Positions 1 to 8,111 of a stretch of 41,999 nt of DNA are shown here, in pieces. The stretch's first letter is position 1. Every line of letters starts with the position of its first letter. Under the pieces are notes generated by a model. The model made no database searches, was not told the DNA's origin, and saw only the letters and a program-made list of their open reading frames with translations. The DNA is taken from NCBI GenBank assembly GCA_934086935.1, contig CAKOIQ010000008.1, positions 1-41,999 on the forward strand, in the 5' to 3' direction. The translations under genes were made by a program, and so were the position numbers. Origin of the DNA: an uncultured Bacilli bacterium (GTDB taxonomy: Bacteria > Bacillota_I > Bacilli_A > RF39 > UBA660).

Positions 1-39
1 TTTAATTTTTTTTAAATATAATTTTTGTTCATTACTCAT
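1..39 (-). CDS. ABC transporter permease, N-terminal fragment (cut by window edge)
   Basis: A minus-strand ATG at 39-37 overlaps the TGA of the upstream ATPase gene in an ATGA arrangement and opens MSNEQKLYLKKIK before the window ends. The 4-base overlap indicates translational coupling. In the NMT1/SsuA-type importer family the third gene after binding protein and ATPase is usually the membrane permease, and a short charged cytoplasmic N-terminus fits that. No membrane segment is visible in the 13 residues available, so the assignment rests on position only. Confidence 0.45.
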   Translation of the reverse strand, partial: MSNEQKLYLKKIK

Positions 40-773
40 TTATCTAAATCACTCCATATTAAATCGTAATTATAGTTAAATTTTTCATCTTTACGATTAT
101 TAGATGGGATTGATGGATTTATTAATTCTATAGGATAGATATTTTTAATGGTTCCAGGTCTTTTTGATAAGACAACTACTTTATCGCAGAATGAAACACA
201 TTCAGAAATGTCATGACTTATTAAAATAGTTGTTATTTTTAATTCCTTAACTACTTTATAAATTTCATCTGTTATAGTTAATCTGGTTACATAATCAAGA
301 GCAGATAATGGTTCATCTAATAGTATTATGTCTGGTTTTAGAGCTAGAGTTCTAATTAAAGCAACTCTTTGTTTCATACCTCCAGATAAACTGTTTGGAT
401 ATTTATTAATGAAATTATCTAAATCAAATTTAGAAATTAATTTTTTTACATAATTAATGTTTTCTTTATTTAACTTTTTAGTTATTTTTAAACCTAAAAG
501 ACAATTATCTAAAACATTTAACCATGGTAGTAGAGCATCTGATTGAAGCATATAAGCAATATTGTTAGTATCTTTTTTGATACTTCCAGATGTTGGTTTT
601 TCGAGTTCACTTAATATATTTAAGAGAGTGCTTTTACCACAACCTGATGGACCGACAATACCTATTATTTCACCTTTTTGGATATTTAAATTAATATTAC
701 TAAGAGCATTTATTTCACCACTAGGTGTATGATAGTTTTTATATAAATTTTCTATTTTAATTAAATCATTCAT
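36..773 (-). CDS. ABC transporter ATP-binding protein, nitrate/sulfonate/taurine (SsuB/TauB) type
   Basis: This 245-aa cytoplasmic ATPase would power an importer for a small organic or sulfonate-like solute. It shows Walker A GPSGCGKST near residue 41, a Q-loop (MLQSDALLPW), the signature LSGGMKQR, Walker B IILLDEPLSALD and the switch His in LISHDI. The LLPWLNVLDN sequence after the Q-loop and the GGMKQR signature are typical of the SsuB/TauB/NrtD subfamily. Its start overlaps the stop of the substrate-binding protein remnant (ATGAATGA), and its own stop overlaps the next ATG, so the three genes form one operon. The binding-protein gene of this operon is split by the 9.4 kb element, so the transporter is probably inactive while the element is in place. 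Substrate is not determined. Confidence 0.9.
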   Translation of the reverse strand: MNDLIKIENLYKNYHTPSGEINALSNINLNIQKGEIIGIVGPSGCGKSTLLNILSELEKPTSGSIKKDTNNIAYMLQSDALLPWLNVLDNCLLGLKITKKLNKENINYVKKLISKFDLDNFINKYPNSLSGGMKQRVALIRTLALKPDIILLDEPLSALDYVTRLTITDEIYKVVKELKITTILISHDISECVSFCDKVVVLSKRPGTIKNIYPIELINPSIPSNNRKDEKFNYNYDLIWSDLDK

Positions 774-1167
774 TTATAATTAAGTCTTGATATGGAACAT
801 AGTCTTTAATTAAAGAATGTGTTATTAACATATCTTCTAAATTAGTAAATGATTTTTCAGTTATAAATGTACTATTAAGCCAAGAGTCATTTTCTTTATA
901 TCTATTAATAATTAATTCTAAATCTTTTAATGATGTATCAGGGAATAGATTAATAATTTCTTTTGCTAGTGTTTTAGCATCATTATTAAGGGTATATTCT
1001 AATCCTTGATTAATTGATTTTCTAAAGTTATTAATTATAGCTTTATTATTTTCAATATAACTTTTTTTAGCATTAAAGGCAGTGTATGGAACTTCACTTG
1101 AATATTTACCAACACTATCTACAATATAACCGTAGCCTAATTGCTCTAATTTTGTTGCATTAGGTTC
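766..1167 (-). pseudogene. C-terminal part of split ABC substrate-binding protein (NMT1/SsuA family)
   Basis: Reading the minus strand from the GTTC core at 1167-1164 gives an open frame of 134 codons including the stop. It begins EPNATKLEQLGYGYIVDS and ends YQDLIINE. This is the C-terminal lobe of an NMT1-like periplasmic-type binding protein whose N-terminal part lies at 11187-10611. There is no start codon or ribosome site for this half; the frame runs on about nine codons into the element and stops. The TGA overlaps the ATPase start. Fusing it to the other half at GAAC restores DFVNLFE-PNATKLEQ and a protein of about 324 aa, normal for the family. I see no other damage, so excision would regenerate an intact gene. 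Confidence 0.9.
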
Positions 1168-1178
1168 TCTTAATGTAA
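1164..1178. other. attL junction: core GTTC and left arm
   Basis: Host sequence ends in TTGCATTAG followed by GTTC (1164-1167), then TCT and the arm TAATGTAA (1171-1178). The arm is the exact reverse complement of the arm at the right end. The core matches the right junction, and the host codons on either side rejoin in frame. Confidence 0.82.
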
Positions 1179-1198
1179 TTAAAAATAACTTTAATTAA

Positions 1199-1227
1199 TT
1201 GACTGAATAGTAAATAAATGATATATT
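1199..1227 (+). promoter_or_regulatory. Promoter at left end of element
   Basis: TTGACT (1199-1204), a 17-base spacer and TATATT (1222-1227) match a vegetative sigma-factor promoter. It lies between the left attachment arm and the first cargo gene at 1254, so it probably drives that gene. Confidence 0.55.
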
Positions 1228-1253
1228 TTATTGTAGGAAATAGGGTGTAATGA

Positions 1254-1913
1254 ATGAATAGTGTTACAGGTTCTAAGAATAAAAAAATAATTATTATATG
1301 TATTATTGGATTAATAATTCTTATATTAATTGGAATAGGTTTTTTTATAGGTTCTAAATCTTCTAAAACAACTATTAAAAAACGTCATAAACAAACTTTT
1401 ACACAACCAGTTAAAGTTAGAGTTGAAAGTGATGATTGGACTAGTGGAGAATATCAATTTAATGGATTATATTTAACATTAGGAGAACCTTATATTATGC
1501 TATCAGCTAATAGTTGGACTGTTAATTGGAAAGAGTTAGGTTATGCAGATGTTCCTACACTTAATCCTGGTGATACTTTAGAAGATTTAAAAATGACACA
1601 TGATATATTTACTAATGCTAATATTCATGTTAGTTTAATGAATAATACAGATAAAAAAATAAAAGCAAGTGATGCAACTGTTTATGGTATAGAGGTAGTA
1701 AATGAACCATATGTTGGTTTTGCTCTTCCTGGTAATTATTTTGATGGAACAACAAAAAAGGAAATAGTATCAAGTTATGGAGCCCCAACTAAGACAGAAA
1801 AAATAAGTGATGAAGAAGAAGCAGTAACTTATGAAAAAGATGGTAAATATTATTTAAAATTAGTCTTTAAGCATAATGAAGGATTATATGCTTTTAAGTA
1901 TATTGTAAAATAA
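1254..1913 (+). CDS. Membrane-anchored extracytoplasmic protein, unknown function (element cargo)
   Basis: The 219-aa product has a short cytoplasmic tail, one hydrophobic helix at about residues 11-33 and a Lys/Arg-rich stretch after it, so most of it should face outside. The C-terminal third contains FDGTTKKEIVSSYGAPT, then alternating polar/hydrophobic strands ending in LYAFKYIVK. This G-T-x-x-E-x-x-x-x-x-G-x-P-T pattern resembles SmpA/OmlA or BLIP-like small folds that act as adaptors or inhibitors. That likeness is an impression, not an identification. The ATG at 1254 follows AGGGTG; an ATG four bases earlier stops after three codons. It is the first gene inside the left end of the element and has its own promoter and terminator, so it is a separate cargo unit. 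Confidence 0.75.
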   Translation: MNSVTGSKNKKIIIICIIGLIILILIGIGFFIGSKSSKTTIKKRHKQTFTQPVKVRVESDDWTSGEYQFNGLYLTLGEPYIMLSANSWTVNWKELGYADVPTLNPGDTLEDLKMTHDIFTNANIHVSLMNNTDKKIKASDATVYGIEVVNEPYVGFALPGNYFDGTTKKEIVSSYGAPTKTEKISDEEEAVTYEKDGKYYLKLVFKHNEGLYAFKYIVK

Positions 1914-1988
1914 AATATCTATAATTGAAATGAATCTTGTTTTTGAGTAAGATAGAAATAAGGTTCATGACAAATTAGATATTTTTTT
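1913..1988 (+). terminator. Long-stem terminator after the anchored protein gene
   Basis: AAATATCTA (1913-1921) pairs with the region around TTAGATATTT (1975-1984), and an inner stem joins ATGAATCT to AGGTTCAT. A run of T follows. The large internal loop makes it longer than a standard terminator. It separates the first cargo gene from the recombinase genes. Confidence 0.6.
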
Positions 1989-2019
1989 TATTTATTCATA
2001 AATATTATTATGGTGATTT

Positions 2020-2160
2020 ATGAATAAGAAGATGATTAAATTAATTTTATACTTGAATGAAAGTGCTTATAAAAATAAAATAATTAGTTATAAAGATAAA
2101 TATAATATTGAAAATAAATTAAGAAGAGAATTAGATAAAGATGAATTTAATAGAAATTAG
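2020..2160 (+). CDS. 46-aa basic protein overlapping the recombinase start
   Basis: ATG at 2020 (after GGTGAT) opens a 46-codon frame ending in a TAG at 2158-2160. The recombinase ATG at 2141 lies inside it in another frame. The peptide starts MNKKMIKLILYLNE and is rich in Lys, Asn and Arg, with a likely helix ELDKDEFN at its end. Overlap suggests translational coupling to the recombinase. It could be a leader that couples translation, or a small accessory such as a recombination directionality factor; nothing in the sequence proves the latter. I do not recognise a family. Confidence 0.5.
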   Translation: MNKKMIKLILYLNESAYKNKIISYKDKYNIENKLRRELDKDEFNRN

Positions 2161-3487
2161 AAATAAGATGAATATGGGATTATCTTTATATGATTTAAAT
2201 TTAAGAGTTACTTTTTATGCTAGAGTATCTACTGAAGATATAAAACAAATTAATTCTCTTAATAATCAAGCTAGTTATTTTAAAAAGATGATAACTAATA
2301 ATTTAAATTGGCAATATGTTAATGGTTATATTGATGAGGGAATAAGTGGTACTAGTATTAAAAATAGAGATAATTTTATTAGAATGATTGAGGATGCTAA
2401 AGATAGTAAGTTTGATTTAATTGTAACTAAAGAAATATCTAGATTTTCAAGAAATACTTTAGATAGTATTAAATATACAAGAGAATTACTTAATTATGGA
2501 GTTGTGGTGTTATTTTTAAATGATAATATAAATACAGCATTAAGTGATAGTGAATTAAGGTTGACTATTATGGCTTCTATGGCGCAAGATGAAATAAGAA
2601 GATTGTCTGAAAGAGTTAAGTTCGGGATGAAAAGATCAATAGAAAAAGGAGTTATATTAGGAAATAAAATAATTTATGGTTATGATAAATTTAATAAAAA
2701 GATAATTATTAATAAGAAAGAAGCTATGATAGTTAGAAGAATATTTAAAAATTATGTTAGTGGTTTAAGTGTTGATAAAATTGCTGATTGTTTAAATGAT
2801 TTGAAAATTAAAACTAAATTAGGAGGTAAGTGGTCTGCTACAAATGTTACAAGGGTTATAAGAAATCCTAAGTATAAGGGCTATTATTGTGGTAATAAAA
2901 GTGAAGTAATTGATTATATGTCAAAAAAAGTTGTTTATCATAAAGTAAATGAATGGATAAGTTTTAAGGATATAAATGTGCCAGCAATTGTTTCTGAAAA
3001 AGTCTGGAATCAAGCCAATAAAAAAATAAATAAACGAAGTAATAATAAAAAGAATGATTATTTATTTAATAAAAAAATATATTGTAAGAATTGTGGATGT
3101 CTTTATTATGGTAGATGTCAAAATAAAAGAATTACTTATATGTGTAATAACTATTTAAAAAATGGTAAAAAAGTATGTAAAAGTTTAGTTATATATCAAA
3201 AGGAATTAGTAATTATTTTTAAAGATATATTTAATTCTATTTTTAAAGAATCTTTAATTAAGGAAATTTCTAAATTATATAGTAATTATAATGATATTAT
3301 TAATCTTATTGATGATAATTTTATTTTGTATTTTATTAATTTGTATTTAAATGAAATTGTAGTTGATAATAATTATTATATGGAAATTTTTATGTGTGAT
3401 TTGAAAAATTATAATAATTCATTTTATTTTAATAGAGGTTCTAAATATAGTAAGAAATATAAGGTATGTTATAAAGTGAAGGCTTAA
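2141..3487 (+). CDS. Large serine recombinase (site-specific integrase)
   Basis: This 448-aa enzyme should insert and excise the element through a phosphoserine DNA intermediate. Domains in order: resolvase/invertase catalytic domain at about 20-165 with nucleophile Ser30 in YARVS and the ISRFSRNTLDS helix; recombinase domain at about 170-290; a zinc ribbon with Cys315, Cys318, Cys335 and Cys346; and a short hydrophobic/helical tail. Many large serine integrases exceed 500 aa, so the C-terminal arm is short. The start at 2141 overlaps the preceding 46-aa frame; a second ATG at 2168 is possible but lacks a clear ribosome site. It is the only recombinase in the element, and the att-site architecture at the element ends is what such enzymes use. 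Confidence 0.93.
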   Translation: MNLIEIRNKMNMGLSLYDLNLRVTFYARVSTEDIKQINSLNNQASYFKKMITNNLNWQYVNGYIDEGISGTSIKNRDNFIRMIEDAKDSKFDLIVTKEISRFSRNTLDSIKYTRELLNYGVVVLFLNDNINTALSDSELRLTIMASMAQDEIRRLSERVKFGMKRSIEKGVILGNKIIYGYDKFNKKIIINKKEAMIVRRIFKNYVSGLSVDKIADCLNDLKIKTKLGGKWSATNVTRVIRNPKYKGYYCGNKSEVIDYMSKKVVYHKVNEWISFKDINVPAIVSEKVWNQANKKINKRSNNKKNDYLFNKKIYCKNCGCLYYGRCQNKRITYMCNNYLKNGKKVCKSLVIYQKELVIIFKDIFNSIFKESLIKEISKLYSNYNDIINLIDDNFILYFINLYLNEIVVDNNYYMEIFMCDLKNYNNSFYFNRGSKYSKKYKVCYKVKA

Positions 3488-3499
3488 CATACTTTTTAT

Positions 3500-3541
3500 T
3501 TGTATCTTTTTTTATTTAATGATATACTTTTTTTAGAATAG
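3500..3541 (+). promoter_or_regulatory. Promoter of the amino-acid importer operon
   Basis: TTGTAT (3500-3505), a 17-base spacer and TATACT (3523-3528) precede AGAATAG (3535-3541). Transcription probably starts at the A of AGAATAG, seven bases past the -10 box. The first gene begins at 3552. Confidence 0.6.
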
Positions 3542-3551
3542 GAGTGAGCTT

Positions 3552-4277
3552 ATGAAGAAAATATATAAATTGTTGACGCTAGTAATGGTAATGATTATTT
3601 TAGGAGGATGTTCTAAAAATGAGAATGAGTTAGTAATGGTAACTGAAGCGGGATTTGCTCCTTACGAATATTATGATAATAATGAAATTGTTGGGGTGGA
3701 TATTGATATTGCTAATGAGATAGCAAAGGAATTAAATAAAAAATTAGTGGTTAAAGATGTGGCTTTTGATTCTATTATTAATGAGGTTAAATCGGGGAAG
3801 GCTGATTTTGGGGCTGCTGGTATTAGTTATAATGATGAAAGAGCTAAACAAGTTGATTTTTCAATTAATTATACTATTTCTAAACAAGTTGTTATTGTTA
3901 AAGAAAATAGTAGTATTAAAAGTGTTAAAGATGTAAGTAATCAAAAAATTGCTGTTCAATTAGGTAGTGTTGCTGACACATTATTAACAGAAGATTATCC
4001 TAAAGTAACTTTAGTAAGGGAGAAAAAATATTTAGCAGCTATTCAAGATTTAAAAGATAATAAAGTTGATGCAGTTGTTATGGATGAATTACCAGCTAAA
4101 GAGATGATTAAGAATAATAATAATTTAATTATATTAGATGGTTCACTAGCAGAAGATAGTTATGGAATGGTTGTTAAAAAAGATAACAAAGAATTATTAG
4201 ATGCGATTAATAAAGTTTTAGAAAGGTTAGTAAATGATGGTAAAATTGATGATTTTATTATCGAACATACAAAATAA
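3552..4277 (+). CDS. Polar amino-acid ABC transporter substrate-binding lipoprotein
   Basis: The 241-aa protein has a lipoprotein signal ending in LGGC with Cys20, then a PBP2 family-3 amino-acid binding fold. Visible family features are EAGFAPYEYYDNNEIVGVD, the strand-helix VDIDIANEIAKEL, FGAAGISYNDER with the ligand-contact Arg, and VKEN/AVQLGSVADT. It would capture an amino acid outside the membrane and pass it to the permease encoded five bases downstream. Placement directly before an arginine deiminase pathway makes arginine (or citrulline/ornithine) the likely ligand; this is inferred from context. It heads a three-gene operon inside the element. Confidence 0.92.
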   Translation: MKKIYKLLTLVMVMIILGGCSKNENELVMVTEAGFAPYEYYDNNEIVGVDIDIANEIAKELNKKLVVKDVAFDSIINEVKSGKADFGAAGISYNDERAKQVDFSINYTISKQVVIVKENSSIKSVKDVSNQKIAVQLGSVADTLLTEDYPKVTLVREKKYLAAIQDLKDNKVDAVVMDELPAKEMIKNNNNLIILDGSLAEDSYGMVVKKDNKELLDAINKVLERLVNDGKIDDFIIEHTK

Positions 4278-4282
4278 TTTAG

Positions 4283-4993
4283 ATGGAAAAGTTATTTAAA
4301 TTCTTTTTAAAAATTTTCGATTCTTTTTATAATACATTAATATATGATGATAGGTATAAATATATTTTAGAAGGTTTATTTAATACAATTATCATTGCTT
4401 TTTTTGCAGTTATTATTGGAATTATTATTGGAACTTTTGTTGCTTTAATTAGAGATAATTTTGATAAAAATGGTAAGATGGGATTATTAAATGGTATTGT
4501 TAAAGCTTATGTAAATATTATTAGGGGAACACCAGTTATTTTACAATTGATGATTATTTATTATGTAATTTTTAAAAGTGTAAATATCAATATTGTAATT
4601 GTTAGTATCTTAGCTTTTGGAATTAATTCTGGGGCATATGTATCAGAAATTATTAGGGCTGGAATAAACTCAGTTGCAATTGGGCAAACAGAAGCGGGTT
4701 ATGCTTTAGGTTTTAAGTATAGGGAAGTTATGAGATTAATTGTACTTCCTCAAGCTGTAAAAAATATTTTGCCTGCATTGGGTAATGAGTTTATTACGCT
4801 TTTAAAAGAAACTTCAGTTGGTGCTTACATTGGAGTAGTAGAATTAACCAAAGCTTCAGATATTATTGCTTCTAGAACTTATGATTATTTCTTTCCATTA
4901 ATAATAATTGCGTGTATTTACTTAGCATTAACCCTTGGTCTTTCTAAGTTAATGAATAAATTAGAAAGGAAGTTAAATAATGTTAGAGGTTAA
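4283..4993 (+). CDS. Amino-acid ABC transporter permease (GlnP/ArtQ type)
   Basis: A 236-aa membrane protein with about five transmembrane helices, starting at residues 27-50. The HisM/GlnP family segment RGTPVILQLMIIYYV is present, as is the EAA loop that docks the ATPase (EAGYALGFKYREVMRLIVLPQA, split in the middle by the conserved Gly). It lies 5 bases after the binding-protein gene and overlaps the ATPase gene by 14 bases, so the three are translated together. A single permease gene implies a homodimeric channel. Substrate is inferred to be arginine from the neighbouring pathway. Confidence 0.92.
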   Translation: MEKLFKFFLKIFDSFYNTLIYDDRYKYILEGLFNTIIIAFFAVIIGIIIGTFVALIRDNFDKNGKMGLLNGIVKAYVNIIRGTPVILQLMIIYYVIFKSVNINIVIVSILAFGINSGAYVSEIIRAGINSVAIGQTEAGYALGFKYREVMRLIVLPQAVKNILPALGNEFITLLKETSVGAYIGVVELTKASDIIASRTYDYFFPLIIIACIYLALTLGLSKLMNKLERKLNNVRG

Positions 4994-5693
4994 AAATTTA
5001 GTTAAGAAATTTGATAAAAATGTAGTTTTAAATGGGATATCTTTTACGGTTGATAAAGGTGATGTAGTAGCAATTATTGGTCCTTCAGGATGTGGTAAAA
5101 CAACTCTTTTAAGATGTCTTGATATGATTGAAAAACCTACAAGTGGAGATATTTATTTTGAAGGTGTTAATCTTAATGATGAGCATACAAATTTATCTAA
5201 AATAAGACAAAAAATAGGAATGGTTTTTCAACAATTTAATTTATTTCCACATTTAACTGTAAGTGAAAATATTACTTTAGCACCAATTAAACATAAAAAG
5301 TTAAATGAAATAGAAGCATATAAAAAGATGATGAGTTTACTTAAATTAATAAATTTAAGCAGTAAAAAAGATAATTATCCTTCAGAATTGTCTGGTGGGC
5401 AACAACAAAGAGTGGCTATTGCAAGATCTCTTATTATGGATCCGGATATAATTTTATTTGATGAACCAACGAGTGCATTAGATCCAGAAATGGTTGATGA
5501 AGTTCTTAATTTAATTAAAATGATTGCAGATGATGGTATGACAATGCTTATAGTTTCACATGAATTAGATTTTGTAAAAAAATGTGCTAATAAATTTTTA
5601 TTTTTGGAACATGGAAAAGTAGTTTTTTATGGAACTTTGAAAGAAATGGAAAAAAGTAAAAATCAAAGATTAAAAGAATTTATTAATACATAA
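4980..5693 (+). CDS. Amino-acid ABC transporter ATP-binding protein (GlnQ/ArtP type)
   Basis: A 237-aa ATPase with Walker A GPSGCGKTT at residues 34-42, Q-loop MVFQQFNLFPHLTV, signature LSGGQQQR, Walker B IILFDEPTSALDPE and switch His in VSHELDF. The FQQFNLFPH motif is diagnostic of the polar amino-acid (GlnQ/HisP) subfamily. It completes the importer and is followed 67 bases later by arcA, which has its own promoter. No terminator is visible between them, so read-through into arcA is likely. Confidence 0.93.
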   Translation: MLEVKNLVKKFDKNVVLNGISFTVDKGDVVAIIGPSGCGKTTLLRCLDMIEKPTSGDIYFEGVNLNDEHTNLSKIRQKIGMVFQQFNLFPHLTVSENITLAPIKHKKLNEIEAYKKMMSLLKLINLSSKKDNYPSELSGGQQQRVAIARSLIMDPDIILFDEPTSALDPEMVDEVLNLIKMIADDGMTMLIVSHELDFVKKCANKFLFLEHGKVVFYGTLKEMEKSKNQRLKEFINT

Positions 5694-5700
5694 AATAAAA

Positions 5701-5729
5701 TTGTTTTTAAAAAAAATACATGATATAAT
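5701..5729 (+). promoter_or_regulatory. arcA promoter with extended -10
   Basis: TTGTTT (5701-5706), a 17-base spacer and TATAAT (5724-5729), preceded by TGA to give an extended -10. A strong ribosome site (TAGGAGGAAC) leads to the arcA ATG at 5761. I saw no convincing ArgR operator. Confidence 0.65.
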
Positions 5730-5760
5730 TTAACTATAATAGTAGGTTAGGAGGAACAAA

Positions 5761-7005
5761 ATGGGTGCTATTAATGTAAAAAGTGAAATCGGAAAATTAA
5801 AGAAAGTCTTACTTCATAGACCAGGGGCAGAATTATTAAATTTAACTCCTGATACATTAAGTAGATTATTATTTGATGATATTCCATTTTTACCAGAAGC
5901 TCAAAAAGAACATGATGAGTTTGTTAGTATTTTGAGAAATAATGGTGTAGAAGTAGTATATTTAGAAGATTTAATGGCTGATGTTTTAAGAATTAATGGT
6001 AATATTGAAGATAAATTTATTAGACAATTTATTCTTGAAGCTGGTATTAAAACTCCAAAATATAAAAATTTAGTTTTTGAATATTTAAAAAGTTTTAAAG
6101 ACAAAAAAGAATTAGTTTTAAAAACTATGGAAGGAATTAAAGTAGAAGAAATTTCTAGAGCTAAAAGAGAAGTTGAACAATCTTTAGTTGATTTAGTTAC
6201 TGAAGAATCTAACTTTTTAGCTGAACCAATGCCAAATTTATACTTTACAAGAGATCCTTTTGCAAGTGCAGGAAATGGTATTATTTTAAATAAAATGTAT
6301 TCTGTAACTAGATCAAGAGAAACTATTTATGCAGAATATATCTTTAATTACCATCCAGATTATAAAAATAAAGTTGAAAAATATTATGATAGATATTTAC
6401 CTTATCATATTGAGGGTGGAGATGTTTTAAATTTAAGTAATCATGTACTTGCAGTTGGGATTTCTCAACGTACTGAGGCAGGTGCTATTGATGAACTTGC
6501 TAAAAATATGTTTAAAAATCCTAATTGTGAAATTGATACTATTTTAGCGTTTAATATTCCGGAATCAAGAGCATTTATGCATTTAGATACAGTATTTACA
6601 CAAATTGATTATGATAAATTTACTTATCATCCAGGTATTATGAATACTTTACAAGTGTATGAAATTACTGAAGGTGATGATCCTGATAGTGATGAAGATT
6701 TAAATGTTAAAGAAGTTTTAGGCTCTTTAGAAGAAATATTAGAACATTATTTAGGTAGAGATATTACTTTAATACCATGTGCTGGTGGTGAAAGAGTAGC
6801 TTCTGAAAGAGAACAATGGAATGATGGAACTAATACTTTATGTATCGCTCCAGGAGTTGTAGTTGTTTACGATCGTAATAATATTACTAATAATATTTTA
6901 AGAGAAAATGGTCTTACTGTACTTGAAATGAGTAGTGCTGAATTATCTCGTGGTAGAGGTGGTCCTAGATGTATGAGTATGCCATTAGAAAGAGAGGATA
7001 TTTAA
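5761..7005 (+). CDS. arcA: Arginine deiminase
   Basis: This cytoplasmic enzyme hydrolyses arginine to citrulline and ammonia, the first step of the ADI pathway. The 414-aa length is normal. Catalytic residues are all present: Asp165 in FTRDPF, Glu218 in HIEGGD, His274 and Asp276 in MHLDT, and the nucleophile Cys404 in the C-terminal GPRCMSMPL. The N-terminal SEIGKLKKVLLHRPG is also characteristic. The product is passed to ArcB, whose gene starts three bases after this stop. Ammonia release can counter acid stress and the pathway yields ATP through ArcC. It is carried on a recombinase element, so it is likely an acquired trait. Confidence 0.98.
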   Translation: MGAINVKSEIGKLKKVLLHRPGAELLNLTPDTLSRLLFDDIPFLPEAQKEHDEFVSILRNNGVEVVYLEDLMADVLRINGNIEDKFIRQFILEAGIKTPKYKNLVFEYLKSFKDKKELVLKTMEGIKVEEISRAKREVEQSLVDLVTEESNFLAEPMPNLYFTRDPFASAGNGIILNKMYSVTRSRETIYAEYIFNYHPDYKNKVEKYYDRYLPYHIEGGDVLNLSNHVLAVGISQRTEAGAIDELAKNMFKNPNCEIDTILAFNIPESRAFMHLDTVFTQIDYDKFTYHPGIMNTLQVYEITEGDDPDSDEDLNVKEVLGSLEEILEHYLGRDITLIPCAGGERVASEREQWNDGTNTLCIAPGVVVVYDRNNITNNILRENGLTVLEMSSAELSRGRGGPRCMSMPLEREDI

Positions 7006-7008
7006 AGG

Positions 7009-7998
7009 ATGAATTTATACGGAAGAAATTTTTTGACTTTATTAGATTATACTCCAGAGGAAATTACTTATCTATTAGATTTATCTGCTGAATTAAAAGA
7101 AAAAAAGAAAAAAAATATTCCTCATAGATATTTAGAAGGTAAAAATATTGTTTTACTTTTTGAGAAAACTTCAACAAGAACTAGATGTGCTTTTGAAGTT
7201 GCAGGAATGGATTTAGGTATGGGTGTTACTTATTTAGATCCAGGAAGTTCTCAAATGGGTAAGAAAGAAAGTATTGCTGATACTGCAAAGGTATTAGGTA
7301 GAATGTATGATGGTATTGAATATCGTGGTTTTGAACAAAAAATTGTAGAAGATTTAGCAGCTAATGCTGGGGTTCCAGTTTGGAATGGGTTAACTACAGA
7401 ATATCATCCAACTCAAATGCTTGCTGATGTTTTAACTATAAGAGAAAATTATGGTTATGTTAAAGGTATTAAGTTAGTATTTATGGGTGATGCAAGAAAT
7501 AATGTAGCTAATTCATTAATGATTGTATCTGCTAAATTAGGTATGCATTTTGTAGCTTGTGCGCCTAAAGATTTATGGCCTAGTGAAGAATTAATTAATA
7601 AATGTAGAGAGATTGCTGTTACAACTGGAGCTACTATTGAAATGACTGAAGATGTTGTTGAAGGTACAAAAGGTGCTAATGCAATTTATACTGATGTTTG
7701 GGTTTCAATGGGTGAAGCTGAAGAATTATGGGCTGATAGAATTAAATTATTAAAACCATATCAAGTTAATAGTGATGTAATGAAAAATGCTGATAAAGAT
7801 GCAATATTCTTACATTGTTTACCATCTTTTCATGATTTAAATACTACTATTGGTAAATCAGTATATGAAAAATATGGTTTAAAAGAAATGGAAGTTACTG
7901 ATGAAGTGTTTAGTAGTGATGCTTCTAAAGTATTTGATGAAGCTGAAAACAGACTTCATACAATTAAAGCTGTTATATTAGCGACTATGCGTGAATAA
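7009..7998 (+). CDS. arcB: Ornithine carbamoyltransferase, catabolic
   Basis: The 329-aa enzyme splits citrulline with phosphate into ornithine and carbamoyl phosphate in the ADI pathway. The carbamoyl-phosphate loop STRTR is at residues 55-59, with HPTQMLAD in the middle, and the ornithine-side HCLPSFHD motif includes Cys270. It follows arcA by three bases with overlapping control. I call it catabolic rather than biosynthetic because of its position between arcA and arcD/arcC; sequence motifs alone do not separate the two. A short structured RNA segment follows before the carrier gene. Confidence 0.96.
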   Translation: MNLYGRNFLTLLDYTPEEITYLLDLSAELKEKKKKNIPHRYLEGKNIVLLFEKTSTRTRCAFEVAGMDLGMGVTYLDPGSSQMGKKESIADTAKVLGRMYDGIEYRGFEQKIVEDLAANAGVPVWNGLTTEYHPTQMLADVLTIRENYGYVKGIKLVFMGDARNNVANSLMIVSAKLGMHFVACAPKDLWPSEELINKCREIAVTTGATIEMTEDVVEGTKGANAIYTDVWVSMGEAEELWADRIKLLKPYQVNSDVMKNADKDAIFLHCLPSFHDLNTTIGKSVYEKYGLKEMEVTDEVFSSDASKVFDEAENRLHTIKAVILATMRE

Positions 7999-8002
7999 AT
8001 TA

Positions 8003-8064
8003 TATTGGTTATAAGTCGTAATGACTTTAACAATGAGACTGTTATTATTTTAGTTAAGCCAATA
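8003..8064 (+). promoter_or_regulatory. Three-way-junction RNA element between arcB and the arcD-like gene
   Basis: TATTGG (8003-8008) pairs with CCAATA (8059-8064), extended by TTA/TAA with one bulged G. Two hairpins are enclosed: AAGTC (8013-8017) with GACTT (8023-8027), and TAACA (8028-8032) with TGTTA (8040-8044). No T-run follows, so it is not a terminator. It may adjust carrier translation or mark a processing site. Function is inferred. Confidence 0.45.
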
Positions 8065-8111
8065 AAGTATTGATAGTTTCATTATTTAGTACAAATTTGG
8101 AGGTGGAAAAA

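Noticed and set aside
5901..6104. Minus-strand frame inside arcA.
   Set aside because: It is a shadow of the intact arcA coding sequence, without start signals.
7009..7998. Biosynthetic ornithine carbamoyltransferase (argF).
   Set aside because: Position three bases after arcA and before an ArcD-like carrier and arcC supports the catabolic role; no arginine biosynthesis gene is present.
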